Shown: positions 25,837 to 34,763, counted from the first letter of the stretch. The stretch is 64,000 nucleotides of DNA from an uncultured Roseobacter sp. (GCF_947488185.1 NZ_CANKYM010000005.1:372001-436000); one strand, 5' to 3'. A program made the numbers and translations. Notes: generated by a model not told the origin, from the sequence alone.

Positions 25837-26943
25837 TCAAGAGGTGGCGCGCAATCGGTCGCGGTGCCGGGCCAGCCAGTAGGCGATCAGTGCCAGGGGC
25901 GTATTGGCAACCTGACGGGTATCGCAGAGTTCCAAGAGCGCGTCGAAAGACACCAGGTGCGCGCGGATGTCTTCGTGCTCTTCTTCCAACCCGCCGACAC
26001 CGGCCACATCGTCGGGCAAATCCGCCAGGCCGACGAAACTGTAGTAAAACTCGGAAGAGTTGCCCGGTGAAGCGTAGGTCTCACCTACGGCGTGCAGGTC
26101 CCCCAGCTGAAGCCCCGCCTCCTCCATCGCTTCCCGGCGGGCGGCCTGTTCTGCCGTCTCGCCAGGGTCAAGGCGCCCGGCGACAGGCTCCAGCTGCCAG
26201 CAGGATGCATCCGCCCGCGCCAGCGGCCCCATGCGCATCTGTTCCACCAGCAAGACCCGATCCCGGACGGGGTCGTAGGGCAGCACCAGCGTCGCATCGG
26301 CCGCCAGGAAAACCGCACGCTTCACGGTCTCGGTCATCCGCCCGTCAAACCGTTCGTGCCGCAGGTCATATTCGTCGATGGCAAAGTAGTTAGCGTAGAC
26401 ACGTCGCTGTTCCGCGACCTCGATCCCACCCTTCAACGTGCCCGCGCCATGCCGGGACGTGCCTGTATTGAGTTGGGACCAAGCCCGCGCGCGGATCATC
26501 GGGAACATCCCTGCGATCTCCTCAGGAGGCTTGATTCCAAAATAGCCCATGACTTCGCGGGCCGCGATCACGCTGAGCGGACCCCAGTCACGCGCCCAGT
26601 CGTCCAATGACCAAGGCCCTTGCATTGTCCACAAACCAACGGGCGGCATATAAGCCCGCGCCGCACGACCATCTGCAAGAGTGACGTCGATCAGCACATA
26701 GCCAAAGGCTTTCTCGTAGTAGTCCAGCCGTGCGAGGTCGGCCTCCGTCACGCCGTCGGCAAGCACACCTTCGGCCTCACCCGCAGCATCTTCGGCAATG
26801 GTGGGGAACGGTCCTTCTGCAACCGCATGAATGCAGTATCCCGGCAGAACCGCCCCACTCAGGTCGATATGGTTGGTGTCCCCGACCACCGCTTCGATCA
26901 GCGCCGGATGGCGCAGCGTGCCAAAAAAGAACAGCGGTGTCAT
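25837..26943 (-). CDS. trgB: TrgB-like protein: gamma-glutamylcyclotransferase-like domain fused to Nudix hydrolase
   Basis: A 368-residue fusion. Residues 1-125 form a GGCT/AIG2-like domain (FFFGTLRHPALIEAVVG; LDYYEKAFGY with the family's acidic residue). Residues about 165-368 form an ADP-ribose-pyrophosphatase-type Nudix domain with a canonical box, GRLDPGETAEQAARREAMEE followed by AGL. The pair suggests turnover of glutathione-type peptides plus a nucleoside diphosphate sugar, but the reaction is unproven. Gene order trgA-trgB-cysK and the family make TrgB the likely name. AGGAT precedes the ATG by nine bases; trgA ends 16 bp upstream. Confidence 0.88.
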   Translation of the reverse strand: MTPLFFFGTLRHPALIEAVVGDTNHIDLSGAVLPGYCIHAVAEGPFPTIAEDAAGEAEGVLADGVTEADLARLDYYEKAFGYVLIDVTLADGRAARAYMPPVGLWTMQGPWSLDDWARDWGPLSVIAAREVMGYFGIKPPEEIAGMFPMIRARAWSQLNTGTSRHGAGTLKGGIEVAEQRRVYANYFAIDEYDLRHERFDGRMTETVKRAVFLAADATLVLPYDPVRDRVLLVEQMRMGPLARADASCWQLEPVAGRLDPGETAEQAARREAMEEAGLQLGDLHAVGETYASPGNSSEFYYSFVGLADLPDDVAGVGGLEEEHEDIRAHLVSFDALLELCDTRQVANTPLALIAYWLARHRDRLRATS

Positions 26944-26959
26944 GGGATGGTTATCCTGC

Positions 26960-27400
26960 TCAGCGCCAGGTCCGCCAAGCGTACTCGGTGGCGAGGCCCG
27001 ACAGAACGCCGCCCGCGACCATCGTGAAGATCACAAGCGGATTGATCAAAACAAGCCCGTATTCGGCCATGAACTTCACAATCGCCAGCAGGGCCTGAAA
27101 CGCGTTGTTGTACCAATTGGCCATGGCCCGGTCGAACATCTGAACCGACGAGTGGATTAACAATCCCCAGAGGACAAGCACCAGCACACCGCCAAAACCG
27201 TTGTTAATCGCGGATGCCACACCGCGCCCTGCGCGCTTGCCCATGACTGTCCACCCCACAAAGGCGCCAATCGCCGGGTTCACATAGAGAAACCACCCGA
27301 AATCAGTGCTTTCCGGCATCAGCGGAATGACCTGGAAGGAAACGATAAGGGCGACAATGCTAATGCAGATGGCTGCAACTAATCGGGCTGCGTCGGGCAT
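26960..27400 (-). CDS. trgA: TrgA family membrane protein (tellurite resistance)
   Basis: A 146-residue inner-membrane protein with four predicted helices (about residues 5-30, 35-55, 68-85 and 112-135) and the FGWFLYVNPAIGAFVGWTVMG segment found in Rhodobacter TrgA. TrgA and TrgB raise tellurite resistance in R. sphaeroides by an unknown mechanism. GAAGGA lies seven bases before the ATG. It begins 28 bp after the cfa stop codon and is followed by trgB 16 bp later, which supports one transcript. Confidence 0.86.
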   Translation of the reverse strand: MPDAARLVAAICISIVALIVSFQVIPLMPESTDFGWFLYVNPAIGAFVGWTVMGKRAGRGVASAINNGFGGVLVLVLWGLLIHSSVQMFDRAMANWYNNAFQALLAIVKFMAEYGLVLINPLVIFTMVAGGVLSGLATEYAWRTWR

Positions 27401-27428
27401 TTATCGTTCCTTCGTGCGTCCTGCGACC

Positions 27429-28637
27429 CTATCCCGGTCGCTTCACGGTAATCTGTGTTACATCACAGTTGGCACTTTCAAAGGTCGCAGCACAAGAGGT
27501 GAGGTAAAAATTCCACAATCGCCGGAACCGGTCGTCAAAGCCTAAAGTGCTGACCTGATCCCACTTTTCATTGAAGGTTTCATGCCAGCGGCGCAGTGTG
27601 ATGGCATAGCTGCCACCGAACTCTATGGATTGCTCAACCGCAAGACCGGCCCGACCAATCTGGTCGCGCAGCGCCGACGGGCTTGGCAGCATGCCCCCCG
27701 GGAAGATGTATTTCTGAATGAAGTCGACACCGCGTTTGTAGACCGTCCAGCGTCGGTCTGCGACGGTGATGATCTGCAGGGTAGCGTTGCGCCCCGGCTT
27801 CAGCCGGTCGCGCAGCACCTCGAAATAGGTGGGCCAGTATCTTTCGCCAACGGCTTCGAACATCTCGATACTCGCAATCCCATCGTAGAGACCGGTTTCG
27901 TCCCGATAATCCTGCAGTTTGAAATTTACACTTCCGGAAAGACCCGCCTTTTCAATGCGTTCCTTTGCGTACTTGAACTGCTCTTCGGAAATGGTCAGCC
28001 CGGTCACCTTCAGACCGCGTTCCCGTGCGGCATATTCCGCGAACCCGCCCCAGCCACAGCCGATCTCCAGAATATGGTCGCCGGGCTGCGCGCCCATTTC
28101 ATCCACCATGGATTTGTACTTGGCGATCTGCGCCTTTTCCGTGCTCTCCTGCCCGGTCTCAAACAGTGCAGAGGAATAGGTCATCGTGTCATCCAGCCAG
28201 AGCCCGTAGAATTCATTGCCCAGATCATAGTGATGGCTGATGTTGCGGCGCGCCTGTGCCTTGTGGTTGCGTTGCAGCCAAAAGCGCAGCTTTTCGAAGT
28301 TGCGCACCAGAGCCATGCCGGGAAAACCGTCGTAGATGTCTTCGTTGTCCGCGTGCACCAGATCCATGAAGGCCTGCAAATCCGGTGTCGACCACCATTC
28401 ATCGAGATAGGCATCGCAGAACCCAAGATCACCCTCGCGGATCAATCGGGCAAAAAGATCGTTATTGTGCACCTGCAGTTCCGCAATCGGCCCGGGCGCC
28501 TTGCCGTCGGCCCGAAATCGCCGCCCATCAGGCAGCACGAAATCGACACGCCCGTAGTTCATCTGCTGCGCCATGGCAAAAACACGCGAGAAGTAGCGCG
28601 GCAGGTCTTTGTGGCCGTCGGTCGTGGTGAGGATCAT
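27429..28637 (-). CDS. cfa: Cyclopropane-fatty-acyl-phospholipid synthase
   Basis: A 402-residue SAM-dependent enzyme that cyclopropanates (or methylates to furan fatty acids) unsaturated membrane acyl chains. The class I methyltransferase SAM loop is ILEIGCGWGGFAEYAA (about residue 165), preceded by the HHYDLGNEFY motif of CFA synthases; SIEMFEAVGERYW follows. Two near ATGs are possible: 28637 (CGGA seven bases upstream) and 28643. The frame is open upstream into phrA, but that part does not resemble the family. It starts 58 bp after phrA. The phrA-cfa pair is a known RpoE target in Rhodobacter. Confidence 0.92.
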   Translation of the reverse strand: MILTTTDGHKDLPRYFSRVFAMAQQMNYGRVDFVLPDGRRFRADGKAPGPIAELQVHNNDLFARLIREGDLGFCDAYLDEWWSTPDLQAFMDLVHADNEDIYDGFPGMALVRNFEKLRFWLQRNHKAQARRNISHHYDLGNEFYGLWLDDTMTYSSALFETGQESTEKAQIAKYKSMVDEMGAQPGDHILEIGCGWGGFAEYAARERGLKVTGLTISEEQFKYAKERIEKAGLSGSVNFKLQDYRDETGLYDGIASIEMFEAVGERYWPTYFEVLRDRLKPGRNATLQIITVADRRWTVYKRGVDFIQKYIFPGGMLPSPSALRDQIGRAGLAVEQSIEFGGSYAITLRRWHETFNEKWDQVSTLGFDDRFRRLWNFYLTSCAATFESANCDVTQITVKRPG

Positions 28638-28665
28638 GGTCATTCCGCTTTTCGTGCCTGACTGT

Positions 28666-28691
28666 AAGATACACGCAAAAGCGCGATCAAG
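28666..28691 (-). promoter_or_regulatory. Possible heat-shock-type (RpoH) promoter for cfa
   Basis: On the minus strand CTTGATC (28685-28691) is followed after 13 bases by TATCTT (28666-28671), 28 bases before the cfa start. This partly resembles RpoH promoters (CTTG -35, CAT/TAT-rich -10), and Rhodobacter cfaA is reported to respond to RpoH-type factors. The match is partial and could be chance. Confidence 0.25.
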
Positions 28692-28695
28692 AGTT

Positions 28696-30114
28696 TCAGA
28701 AGCCTTTGTTTTCATATGCATCGAGTGCGACTTTTCGGCCCTCATCGGCTGCTACAACCGGTGCGGGATATGACGCCTCGGGCGACAACGACCACCGGCG
28801 CGGGATCGCGTCAAAGTACGAGAGCGCATCCGGCGACGGCTGCGACATCCCTTCGGCAATCCAACGGCGGGTATAGTCTTCCTTGGTGTCAAATTTTTCC
28901 AGCTGGGTGACCGGGTTGAAAACGCGGAAGTAGGGCGTGGCGTCCGGGCCCGACCCCGCCGACCACTGCCAGCCCATCGCATTGCTGGCCGGATCCCAGT
29001 CAATCAGGCACTCCTCGAACCACGTCATGCCGATCCGCCAATGGGTCATGAGGTGCTTGGTCAGATAACTCGCCACGATCATGCGCCCGCGGTTGTGCAT
29101 GCGGCCCGTCACATACATCTCCCGCATCGCCGCATCCACGAACCGCAGCCCGGTGCGCCCCTGTTTCCAGCGCTGAACGGCCTCCGTGTCGACGTCTTCG
29201 CGCCAGGGAAAGGCGTCCCAATCCTCTTTCCAGTTGTCCGTCAGGATGCGGGGCGTGTGATGCATCAGGTGATAGGCGAACTCGCGCCAGACCAGCTCCT
29301 TGAGGAAGGTCTCCGCGCCCCTCTTGCCCTCCTGCCGCGCGCGCAGGCCCGCGTGCCAGCATTGATGCGGGCTGATCTCGCCCAGGGCGAGATTTTCCGA
29401 CAGCCCGGAGGTGCCGTCGACGCCCGGCAGGTTCCGGGTGGTGTCATAGTCGGCGACGATATCCTCGATGAACATCCCGAGCCGGTCCTGCGCGGCGGCT
29501 TCGCCCAGCCGCACATGCGGGCGGACCACATCGGCGCCACGGTTCATCGCCGCGCCCAGGTCCCAATCCTCCAAGGCGTCGCTCTCGGACCAGTTCTCCG
29601 GCGCGGCAAGCTGCGCAGGTGCCTCCAGCGGCGGCTCCACATCGCGGGTTTTCACCATGTTCCAGAACGGCGTGTAGACCTTGTAGAAACCGCCTGTCTT
29701 GGTCTCGACCGTCCAGGGTTCAAACATCAGGTGGCCGCCGAAGGACCGTGCCTCAACCCCCTGCTCTTTCAGCGTGGATTTCACGCGCGTGTCCCGCGCC
29801 ACCGCGTCGGGATCGTAGAGCCGCGTCCAATAGACCGCACTGGCCCCCGTTTCCTTGACCAGCGCCTGCAGCGCCTCAAGCGCCGGGCCGCGCCGCAGGA
29901 TCATCCGGCTGCCCTTGTCGGCAAGCGCGCGACCAAACGCCTCCAGACCCAGCCCAAGGCGCCACTTGGGGGCTGCGCCCAGCGCGGCAACGGCGTCATC
30001 ATGGATGAAAACGGGTATCACGGGCCGTCCGGTGGAACAGGCTGCGTGCAGGGCCGGGTGATCGCTCAGCCGGAAATCCCGGCGAAACCAGACAAGAACA
30101 GGAGATGAGCTCAC
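28696..30114 (-). CDS. phrA: Deoxyribodipyrimidine photolyase
   Basis: A 472-residue class I photolyase that repairs cyclobutane pyrimidine dimers with blue light. The N-terminal Rossmann domain opens VLVWFRRDFRLSDHPAL. The FAD domain has the WREFAYHLMHH helix (about residue 275), TGLRFVDAAMREMYVTGRMHNRGRM and the NAMGWQWSAGSGPDA loop. GTG at 30114 is the preferred start, since AAAGG lies ten bases upstream. A TTG six codons earlier would leave almost no leader after the mapped promoter. It is the first gene of the proposed RpoE operon and ends 58 bp before cfa. Confidence 0.93.
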   Translation of the reverse strand: MSSSPVLVWFRRDFRLSDHPALHAACSTGRPVIPVFIHDDAVAALGAAPKWRLGLGLEAFGRALADKGSRMILRRGPALEALQALVKETGASAVYWTRLYDPDAVARDTRVKSTLKEQGVEARSFGGHLMFEPWTVETKTGGFYKVYTPFWNMVKTRDVEPPLEAPAQLAAPENWSESDALEDWDLGAAMNRGADVVRPHVRLGEAAAQDRLGMFIEDIVADYDTTRNLPGVDGTSGLSENLALGEISPHQCWHAGLRARQEGKRGAETFLKELVWREFAYHLMHHTPRILTDNWKEDWDAFPWREDVDTEAVQRWKQGRTGLRFVDAAMREMYVTGRMHNRGRMIVASYLTKHLMTHWRIGMTWFEECLIDWDPASNAMGWQWSAGSGPDATPYFRVFNPVTQLEKFDTKEDYTRRWIAEGMSQPSPDALSYFDAIPRRWSLSPEASYPAPVVAADEGRKVALDAYENKGF

Positions 30115-30142
30115 AGAGCGAAGCCTTTGCAATTCATTTCAA

Positions 30143-30172
30143 AAGCTACGCAAGTCCCTTCGCTTTGGATCA
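30143..30172 (-). promoter_or_regulatory. RpoE (ECF11-type) promoter upstream of phrA
   Basis: On the minus strand TGATCC (30167-30172) is followed by exactly 18 bases and TAGCTT (30143-30148). TGATCC-N18-TA(A/G)-rich is the promoter recognised by the RpoE/ChrR singlet-oxygen system of Rhodobacter, which drives phrA there. The implied transcription start is near 30136, leaving a leader of about 20 bases to the GTG of phrA. Confidence 0.75.
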
Positions 30173-30182
30173 CCGGCAAAGG

Positions 30183-31406
30183 TCACAGAACCGCGTCAAG
30201 CGCATTTAAAAGCTGATCGACCTCACCGGAGGTTGTATAATGGGTGAAACTGAGGCGCAGGACACCCAATTCGCTGTCCACACCCATGGCATCCAGCGCC
30301 CGCCCGGCGTAGAAATCGCCGCCGCCCGCCATGATGCCATGGGCGGCAAGCGCCTCTGCCACGGCCTCCCCCGGACGCGTCAGCGCCAATGCGACGGTCG
30401 GCGCCCGGCCAGAGGCAGTTTCCGGTCCGATCAGCCGCACGGAGTTGCGCGCCTTCATCGCCTCCAGCAGCGGCGTCAGCAACACCTCCTCATGGGCCCG
30501 CATCAGATCGTGCACCGCCTGGCCCCGCGCCTTGGGGTTCGCGTCGGTCCCGAAATGATGCGCATAGAGCGTATCGACATAATCCGCCATGCCGGCACAG
30601 GCGGCAATCTGTGCATGATCAGGCCCGGCGGGCGTGAAGCGTTTGTACAGCGCATCGCCATTGAAATGATGCCCCTGGTTGGGCAGCAGGTTGCCCAATG
30701 TGCGGCGCATGATCATCAGCCCCTGATGCGGCCCATAGGTCTTGTATGCAGAGAAGAGATAGATATCGGGGCCCAGCGCGCCCACATCCGGGAAGCCATG
30801 CGGTGCATAGGAGACGCCATCGACGCAAGTAAACGCCCCGGCGGCATGGGCCAGCGCGGTGATTTCGGTCACCGGATTGATCTCTCCCACCACGTTGGAG
30901 CAATGCGGGAAACAGACCAGCCGGACAGTGTCGTCCAGCAGATCCTCCAGATCCTCCGGGTCAAGATGCCCGGTCTCGGGGTTCAGCTGCCATTCGCGGA
31001 TTTCAATCCCCCGCGCAGACAGTCTGCGCCAGGGGCCGGAGTTGGCCTCGTGATCCTGATTGGTGACCACGATCGCCTCGCCCGGCTGCATCATCTCGGC
31101 AAAGGCCTGTGCCAGCACGTAAGTGTTCTGCGTGGTCGAGGGACCAAAGCTCAGCTCGTCTGTCTCCACGCCCAGTATGGCAGCCATACGGGTGCGCGCC
31201 TCGTCCATCTCCGCCCCGCCCAGCTGGCTGGCCGGATAGGGCGCATAGGGCTGCACCTTGCGCTCGGTGTAGAAACGCGTCAGCCGGTCAATCACCGGCG
31301 CGCAGGTATAGGACCCACCCGCGTTTTCGAAAAAGGCCTGCCCCCGAAGCGATGGCACGTCAAAGGCCGGAAACTGGCTGCGTACGAAGTCTGTATCTAG
31401 TTTCAT
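30183..31406 (-). CDS. Aminotransferase class V / cysteine desulfurase-like PLP enzyme
   Basis: A 407-residue fold-type I PLP enzyme related to the NifS/CsdA superfamily (cysteine desulfurase-like, TIGR01976 type). The PLP lysine is K222 in LFSAYKTYGPHQG and the ring-contacting Asp is D196 in CVDGVSYAPH. The opening FENAGGSYTCAPVIDRL is characteristic. A catalytic-loop Cys typical of true desulfurases was not evident, so the reaction is uncertain. The ATG at 31406 has GGACGG upstream. It is divergent from the BCCT transporter across about 280 bp, in which no clear operator was recognised. Confidence 0.82.
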   Translation of the reverse strand: MKLDTDFVRSQFPAFDVPSLRGQAFFENAGGSYTCAPVIDRLTRFYTERKVQPYAPYPASQLGGAEMDEARTRMAAILGVETDELSFGPSTTQNTYVLAQAFAEMMQPGEAIVVTNQDHEANSGPWRRLSARGIEIREWQLNPETGHLDPEDLEDLLDDTVRLVCFPHCSNVVGEINPVTEITALAHAAGAFTCVDGVSYAPHGFPDVGALGPDIYLFSAYKTYGPHQGLMIMRRTLGNLLPNQGHHFNGDALYKRFTPAGPDHAQIAACAGMADYVDTLYAHHFGTDANPKARGQAVHDLMRAHEEVLLTPLLEAMKARNSVRLIGPETASGRAPTVALALTRPGEAVAEALAAHGIMAGGGDFYAGRALDAMGVDSELGVLRLSFTHYTTSGEVDQLLNALDAVL

Positions 31407-31688
31407 GCCCGCACCGTCCATCCTGTAGCGCAGCAGGTCAAGAACCCAAATTGCCCGGACGCCACGTCAAGCAAGCAGGGCATTGGTCGTTTCCAAACCA
31501 GAAGTGTCGCTGAATTGACACCGGTCCCATTATTCCTTTGTCACAGTCCCCGAACGCGTGGCATGCTCGCCCGTACCAAATGACTGGCGACTGCGCCTGA
31601 CGAAACGTTTGGCGCATTCTCGACATCCGCTGGTCTGACCCCGATACCGGCCCGCACAGACGGCCGGATCGCAACAGAGAGAAAACCT

Positions 31689-33533
31689 ATGTCTGTCAAA
31701 CCGCCGTTTACGGAGCTTGAGATCAACACTCAGGACTCCGGTTTCTACGAAGGCTACAGCCTTCCGATCGCATTGATCTCAAAAGTCGGGATGGTGCTTC
31801 TGGTCCTCTGGGCCCTGGTCTTTCCTGCTGGTGCAGGGGCGATGCTGTCACAGATCAACAGCACGTTGCTGAACTCCTTTAACACCTTCTACATCATTTC
31901 CGTCGGTGCTTTCGCTTTCTTCCTGATCATCATCGCGCTGATCCCCTCGACCGGAAGCCGGGTGCTTGGCATACAGGGGCATAAGCCCGAGTTCAGTAAC
32001 TTCAGCTGGTTCTCGATGATGTTCGGCGCCGGTCTGGGTGTCGGTCTGATGACTTTTGCAACGGCGGAACCCCTGGGCCTCTGGGGATCGAACCCCGTTG
32101 TTGTTGCAGGGGACGTATCCGGCAATACGCCCGAGGCACTGACCAGCACCTACCGCTACACCTTCCTGCATTACGGGTTTCACGCCTGGGCCATTTACGT
32201 GGTCACCGGGTTGAGCCTTGCCTATTACGCCTACACCCGCGGCATGCCACTGACGATCCGCTCGGCCCTGACGCCTCTGATCGGGCGTTTTGCCAATGGA
32301 TTCTTCGGGCATATCATCGACGTGCTTGGCGTGGTTGCGACGATCCTCGGCGTGTCTGTGACCATCGGCTTCGGTGTCAGTCAGCTTGTCGACGGTGTCT
32401 ATGCGATTACCGGAGCGGAGTGGATGATGGATACAAGCGGTGAGACCCCGCAGGCCACCAAGACCGGTCTGATTGCAGCGCTTGTGGTGATCATGGGCAT
32501 GTCGATCATTTCGGCCGTATCGGGAGTCGGACGTGGGGTGAAATACCTGTCGAACCTGAACCTCGTGCTGTCGCTGATCCTGCTGCTCACCTTCATCATC
32601 TTCGGCTCATTCCTCTTTGCGATGACCACCTATGCCACGGCGCTGATCGACTATCTGATCGCCTTCGTGAACCTCAGTTTTGAGGCCTACGCACCGCTGA
32701 GCCAGGAGGCTTTTGCAGCCGTTGCGCCTGCCTCCGTGCAGGCCCTGCCTGCAGAGGAACTGGGCGCGGTCTACGCCGGAGCGACGAACCCCTGGGGCAG
32801 CCTTGACGGCTTCACCGGCGGTCTGGAGGGCGCAGCAGCCAGCCTGCCCGCTGCCGACCTTACCGCAGCCTATGACGCAGGTGACCAGGGGCGTCTCTTC
32901 GGCTGGCAGGCCGGGTGGACCACCTTCTACTGGGCCTGGTGGATCGCCTTCTCGCCCTTCGTGGGTCTCTTCCTCGCACGCATCTCCCGGGGCCGTACAG
33001 TGCGTGAATTCGTGCTCGGCGCGGTGATTGCTCCTGCGCTGGTGTGTTTTGCCTGGATGACCATTCTGGGCGGCACCGCCATCGACCTGGAGATCACCGG
33101 CGGCGCAGATGGCGCGATCATTGCCGCCTCCAACTCCGCGAAACTCTTCGTGACGCTGGAACAGATGCTCTCGGGCGGTCTGCTTCAGGGGCTGGTGATC
33201 ATGTGCGTGGTCCTGATCATGACCTTCCTGGTGACCTCCGCGGATTCCGGCATACTGGTGATGAACACCATCATGTCTGGCGGCGCCGAGGAAACCGGTG
33301 TCAAGCACCGCATCATCTGGGGTGTGATCCTCACGCTGGTGATCGGTACACTGCTGTTGGCGGGCGGTGGCGGTCTCTCCGCCTTGCAGAACGCCATGAT
33401 CATCGGCGCCCTGCCCTTTACCATGGTGATGGTGCTGATGGTGCTGTCGCTGATCAAGGCGCTCTTTAACGATGGCCGTCGCGAGAAAGCTGGCATTGCC
33501 GTAAGCGATCCTGACCCACAACCGGCAGAGTAA
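31689..33533 (+). CDS. BCCT family betaine/carnitine/choline-type transporter
   Basis: A 614-residue secondary transporter with about twelve helices. The BCCT signature is present: the glycine-rich helix FGAGLGVGLMTFATAEPLGLW (about residues 111-131) and the aromatic core motif GWTTFYWAWWIAFSPFVG (about 411-428). An unusually long loop around residues 335-400 is rich in Ala and Gly. BCCT proteins take up quaternary ammonium or sulfonium solutes such as glycine betaine, carnitine or DMSP. Its proximity to dmdA (4 kb) makes DMSP or betaine attractive, but this is inference. A strong terminator follows at 33551. Confidence 0.92.
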   Translation: MSVKPPFTELEINTQDSGFYEGYSLPIALISKVGMVLLVLWALVFPAGAGAMLSQINSTLLNSFNTFYIISVGAFAFFLIIIALIPSTGSRVLGIQGHKPEFSNFSWFSMMFGAGLGVGLMTFATAEPLGLWGSNPVVVAGDVSGNTPEALTSTYRYTFLHYGFHAWAIYVVTGLSLAYYAYTRGMPLTIRSALTPLIGRFANGFFGHIIDVLGVVATILGVSVTIGFGVSQLVDGVYAITGAEWMMDTSGETPQATKTGLIAALVVIMGMSIISAVSGVGRGVKYLSNLNLVLSLILLLTFIIFGSFLFAMTTYATALIDYLIAFVNLSFEAYAPLSQEAFAAVAPASVQALPAEELGAVYAGATNPWGSLDGFTGGLEGAAASLPAADLTAAYDAGDQGRLFGWQAGWTTFYWAWWIAFSPFVGLFLARISRGRTVREFVLGAVIAPALVCFAWMTILGGTAIDLEITGGADGAIIAASNSAKLFVTLEQMLSGGLLQGLVIMCVVLIMTFLVTSADSGILVMNTIMSGGAEETGVKHRIIWGVILTLVIGTLLLAGGGGLSALQNAMIIGALPFTMVMVLMVLSLIKALFNDGRREKAGIAVSDPDPQPAE

Positions 33534-33550
33534 AACTCTACAAAACAACG

Positions 33551-33579
33551 AAAAGGCGCCCAACCCGGGCGCCTTTTTT
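33551..33579 (+). terminator. Rho-independent terminator after the BCCT transporter gene
   Basis: An 11-base perfect stem, AAAAGGCGCCC (33551-33561) with GGGCGCCTTTT (33567-33577), encloses a five-base loop and ends in a run of six T. It lies 17 bp after the transporter stop codon. The AAAA on the other side lets it also act on the convergent tetR-type gene. Confidence 0.9.
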
Positions 33580-33644
33580 ATTACTGTTTGATGGGAATCG
33601 GAGCTTTTGAAAGTATTCGGCGACCTATTCCAAAATTGTGAAAC

Positions 33645-34253
33645 CTATATCGCAAGGATCATCTGAACACGATCTTCGATATCTTCCATCAGGCTCTCGC
33701 CAGACCACCCGGCCCGCCCGCGAAACACGAATCCCTGCCGCATGTCATACATGAGCCGCCCCCGCAGCCGTGACGGGAAATCCGCGGGTAGAACGCCCCT
33801 TTGCTTTTCCAGATCAAAGCGCTGCGCAAGGCGAAGATCGGTGCCGTCGATCGCCTTTTCCATGCGCTCGTCAACGCCTTCCACCTGCCCGACACTGGTA
33901 GAGACACAGGAGGCAAGAAAGCAACCGCGTGTGCCGTCCCCAGGATCCGTGGCAGAGGAGATAACGCTGGTCAGAAAACCACGCACCGCCTTTTCGATAT
34001 CGGGTTCCGCCTCGAACGCAACGATGGGCGCGCAGGCATCAACGTCCGCATAGCGATCTATCGTCTTCAAATAGAGCGCGCGTTTGTCCCCGAAGGCCGC
34101 GTACAGGCTCGGCCCGCTGATCCCCATCGCTCTGGTCAGGTCTTTCATCGACGCGCCGTCATAGCCCTTTGCCCAGAATACATTTATCGCCGCCATAAGC
34201 GCGTCGTTCTCATCAAAGCCACGCGGTCGTCCAATTCTTTTTGTATCGTTCAT
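33645..34253 (-). CDS. TetR/AcrR family transcriptional regulator
   Basis: A 202-residue repressor. The N-terminal helix-turn-helix (about residues 15-60: ALMAAINVFWAKGYDGASMKDLTRAMGISGPSLYAAF, in parts) is followed by a C-terminal ligand domain with a TetR_C-type CFLASC segment. It is divergent from two small SnoaL-like genes with about 100 bp between, which hold two similar operator-like sequences, one over its own start codon. It probably represses both itself and the SnoaL pair. The inducer is unknown. Confidence 0.88.
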   Translation of the reverse strand: MNDTKRIGRPRGFDENDALMAAINVFWAKGYDGASMKDLTRAMGISGPSLYAAFGDKRALYLKTIDRYADVDACAPIVAFEAEPDIEKAVRGFLTSVISSATDPGDGTRGCFLASCVSTSVGQVEGVDERMEKAIDGTDLRLAQRFDLEKQRGVLPADFPSRLRGRLMYDMRQGFVFRGRAGWSGESLMEDIEDRVQMILAI

Positions 34254-34303
34254 AATATAATTCTTGACTGCTTGTTTTTCATATATCTATATCGTTCGTT
34301 ATA
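34244..34303. promoter_or_regulatory. Two TATCGTTC-type operator candidates between tetR-like and SnoaL genes
   Basis: TATCGTTCATAATATA (34244-34259) overlaps the regulator start codon. TATATCGTTCGTTATA (34288-34303) is a near-palindrome (TATA flanks around CGTTCG) in the divergent promoter. The shared TATCGTTC cores are 46 bp apart. TetR-family operators are often palindromes of this size, so these are likely binding sites. Confidence 0.5.
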
Positions 34304-34355
34304 AATCCCAAAGCAAGGCCTCATCCCGCCCTCCCTCAACGCTGAGAAAGACGCC

Positions 34356-34763
34356 ATGACCGAAGACATAAAAGTCACTGCCATCCGCGAAACCATCGAG
34401 GCCCTGATCGTCGCCGGCACGACATCCGACCTGAGAGGATTGGACAGAATTTACCACGACGATATGAAAATCCAGATGATAGATCCGGATAACAACCTGA
34501 TTCAGCACGACAAAGACGGGTTCATCTCGATGTTGCAAGCGATGAATGACGACACCACCGGAAACCCGAACACCTGGGCCGAGTACCATGATATCGAAGC
34601 GTCAGGAAACGTCGGCCATGTGCTGATCACGCGCAAGGTGCATCTCGGAGGCGACGACAGGATCCTTGTGCCGAGCATTGATCTTTTGTTTGAGGATGAT
34701 CGCTGGCAAGTGACCCGCGAGGTCATTTTTGCCCGTCCCGATCCCGTCTCAGCCGCCGCCTGA
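34356..34763 (+). CDS. SnoaL/NTF2-like protein (putative lumazine-binding type)
   Basis: A 135-residue cone-barrel protein of the NTF2/SnoaL superfamily, with an N-terminal helix pair (IRETIEALIVAGTTSDLRGLDRIYHDD, in parts) and the strand pattern ending DLLFEDDRWQVTREVIF. Such proteins can be small enzymes or ligand binders. No signal peptide is present, so it is cytoplasmic. It is the first gene after the TetR-controlled promoter and is followed 35 bp later by a secreted relative, which suggests a common ligand for both. Confidence 0.75.
   Translation: MTEDIKVTAIRETIEALIVAGTTSDLRGLDRIYHDDMKIQMIDPDNNLIQHDKDGFISMLQAMNDDTTGNPNTWAEYHDIEASGNVGHVLITRKVHLGGDDRILVPSIDLLFEDDRWQVTREVIFARPDPVSAAA

Noticed and set aside
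28615..28640. TGATCC on the minus strand at the cfa start as a second RpoE promoter
   Set aside because: It is inside the coding start, and the sequence 18 bases downstream (ACAAAG) does not resemble the -10 element.
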